Source: a virus. Taken from it: DNA of 26,907 nt. The stretch spans positions 1 to 26,907 of IMG/VR virus record IMGVR_UViG_3300028844_004383. One strand, written 5' to 3'. Below are positions 25,939 through 26,907 of the stretch, in pieces. The first letter of the stretch is position 1. Every line of letters begins with the position of its first letter. The notes under the pieces are model-generated. The model saw nothing but the letters and a program-made list of their open reading frames with translations. It was not told the DNA's origin and made no database searches. Position numbers and translations under genes: made by a program.

Positions 25939-26907
25939 TTATATTCCTGCCTTTGCACCCATTCCAGTTCTTCCAAAATCTTGATAATTCGGATATGCCA
26001 GCATATGAAACATACTCGCTTGTGATTCAATTGCAGGGTTTCCGGGATTTTGTGCTTGTTGTCCAGAAGGTGCTGTCGGTGTTGTTTGTTGGGTTGAAGC
26101 GTCACCATTACCCACAGCAGCAGAGTCCGATGATACTTGTGTATCTTGACCAACTTCGGTTGAAAGCGTTTCAATTATAGTAGATGTTTTCCCCATTAAT
26201 GTATCAATATTTGTTGCAGCTAAAATTCCAGCAGCAGATGAGAGGTTTCCAGAAATCGCAGCTAAACCAGCTAAAGGGTTTTCACGTCCTAGATCTAAAG
26301 TTCCTTTTAGAAAGGAACCGATTCCTTCTATATCAGCAAGACCACTCTCTTCTAAAAATCCACTAGCCATGTCAAAAACTGGTGCTGCAGCTTGTTTCAT
26401 CATCCCTGTGAATTCATTAAAGCCCTCTTCACCCAGAAGAAGTCTTGCCCCAGCAATACCACCAGCACCTGCTGCAAACCCTCCTAAAGCTCCACCACCC
26501 AAAAGACTAGACAAACCTGCCATAGCACCAGCAGAACCAAGCAGAGTGATTAGTTCTTTGTTCTCTGAGAACCATTGAACGATACCTGCAAGAGTTGGAT
26601 TTGATTCGATGAAATTGTCTAGAGCCATACCTCCAATTGTTTGTCTCATTTTTTTAGCTTCTTCTTCTGTACCACCAGCAAGAAGTGTTTGAGAGGTGTT
26701 CCTGTCTATAGCTCCATCAGTTTCTTTAGAAATTATATCACCAGCAAATCGTGTCAACGCAGTTTCAATTGCTTCAGGTCTTCGTGCAGTAAGAATTCTT
26801 TCGGGCAAATTACCAAGCTGTTCTGTTACGAGTGGTGTTTTTGCAATATCTTCTAAAGATCCAGAAAGAAGTGTTGGTATCGATTCTTCAAGACCGGGAA
26901 TATCAGG
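25939..26907 (-). CDS. C-terminal part of a Gly/Ala-rich virion-type protein (5' end outside window)
   Basis: The frame is open to the window edge, giving 322 residues of C-terminal sequence; its start is not in the window. Residues from the edge inward are acidic-helical (LEDIAKTPLVTEQLG, ARRPEAIETALTRFAGDIIS). Next comes a long hydrophobic Gly/Ala-rich stretch (ELITLLGSAGAMAGLSSLLG, then GALGGFAAGAGGIAGA) able to span membranes. The end is a Ser/Thr/Gln-rich low-complexity tail (DASTQQTTPTAPSGQQAQNP) and a Tyr-rich finish. A large protein with an internal Gly/Ala hydrophobic region is typical of phage internal virion or membrane-penetrating structural proteins, but no family is recognised. 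It is convergent with gp32 and shares its terminator. Confidence 0.7.
   Translation of the reverse strand, partial: PDIPGLEESIPTLLSGSLEDIAKTPLVTEQLGNLPERILTARRPEAIETALTRFAGDIISKETDGAIDRNTSQTLLAGGTEEEAKKMRQTIGGMALDNFIESNPTLAGIVQWFSENKELITLLGSAGAMAGLSSLLGGGALGGFAAGAGGIAGARLLLGEEGFNEFTGMMKQAAAPVFDMASGFLEESGLADIEGIGSFLKGTLDLGRENPLAGLAAISGNLSSAAGILAATNIDTLMGKTSTIIETLSTEVGQDTQVSSDSAAVGNGDASTQQTTPTAPSGQQAQNPGNPAIESQASMFHMLAYPNYQDFGRTGMGAKAGI

Overview
The window looks like part of the genome of a marine, T4-superfamily (Straboviridae-like or cyano/pelagi-myovirus-like) bacteriophage. Three things support this. (1) There is a T4-ordered block of late-transcription coactivator gp33, helicase loader gp59 and single-stranded DNA-binding protein gp32 (24118-25904), with a T4-type zinc/TOPRIM primase (gp61-like, 7520-8542) and a PhoH ATPase elsewhere. 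(2) Exact T4-type late promoter boxes (TATAAATA) lie at 4895 and 13861. (3) Many small proteins are of kinds I associate with marine myoviruses. The sequence is AT-rich, genes are packed with TAATG/ATGA stop-start overlaps, and no gene-free stretch exceeds about 150 bases. The host cannot be read directly. A B12-dependent ribonucleotide reductase, Sec signal peptides and good Shine-Dalgarno sites fit a marine Gram-negative bacterium, perhaps an alphaproteobacterium (inference).

Layout. 1-3351 (+): after the tail of a truncated gene and a small hydrophobic protein comes a surface-chemistry block of two sulfotransferase-like proteins and two glycosyltransferases. 3351-7479 (+): a composite 448-aa protein, small conserved phage proteins, a late-promoter-driven virion-type protein (4931-5332), and a holin-like/XhlA-like membrane pair. 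7476-12694 (+): a sigma70-type promoter, primase, class II ribonucleotide reductase, a GT25 glycosyltransferase, a PD-(D/E)XK nuclease and three tiny proteins. 12695-15148 (+): tRNA-Arg(UCU), tRNA-Thr(UGU), a glycine-zipper exported protein and three virion-type proteins. 15141-20896 (-): eleven tightly packed genes read leftward. They encode an Ntn hydrolase, five Sec-exported proteins (including a pilin-like and a PapD-chaperone-like pair), a cytoplasmic staphylococcal-nuclease-fold enzyme and several membrane proteins including an EF-hand protein. 20957-25904 (+): glutaredoxin, a glycosyltransferase, small conserved proteins, PhoH and gp33-gp59-gp32, closed by a strong bidirectional terminator. 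25939-26907 (-): the C-terminal part of a large Gly/Ala-rich protein that runs off the window.

How it fits together: the primase, gp59 and gp32 serve the replisome. The class II reductase supplies dNTPs; glutaredoxin may supply electrons. gp33 licenses late transcription at the TATAAATA boxes. The tRNAs match AGA and ACA codons, which look common here. The sulfotransferase/glycosyltransferase block and the leftward secreted operon probably act on the cell envelope or virion surface and are the least understood parts.

The most unusual layer is cis-regulatory. Two intrinsic-terminator-like hairpins lie inside the 5' coding parts of downstream genes (5356, 21329). Several other 11-12 bp perfect hairpins are embedded in coding sequence (10808, 15609, 17792). 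Two promoter-plus-hairpin arrangements would hide a Shine-Dalgarno site on readthrough RNA only (7487-7519, 12124-12156). A triple decamer repeat sits directly in front of gp32 (24920).
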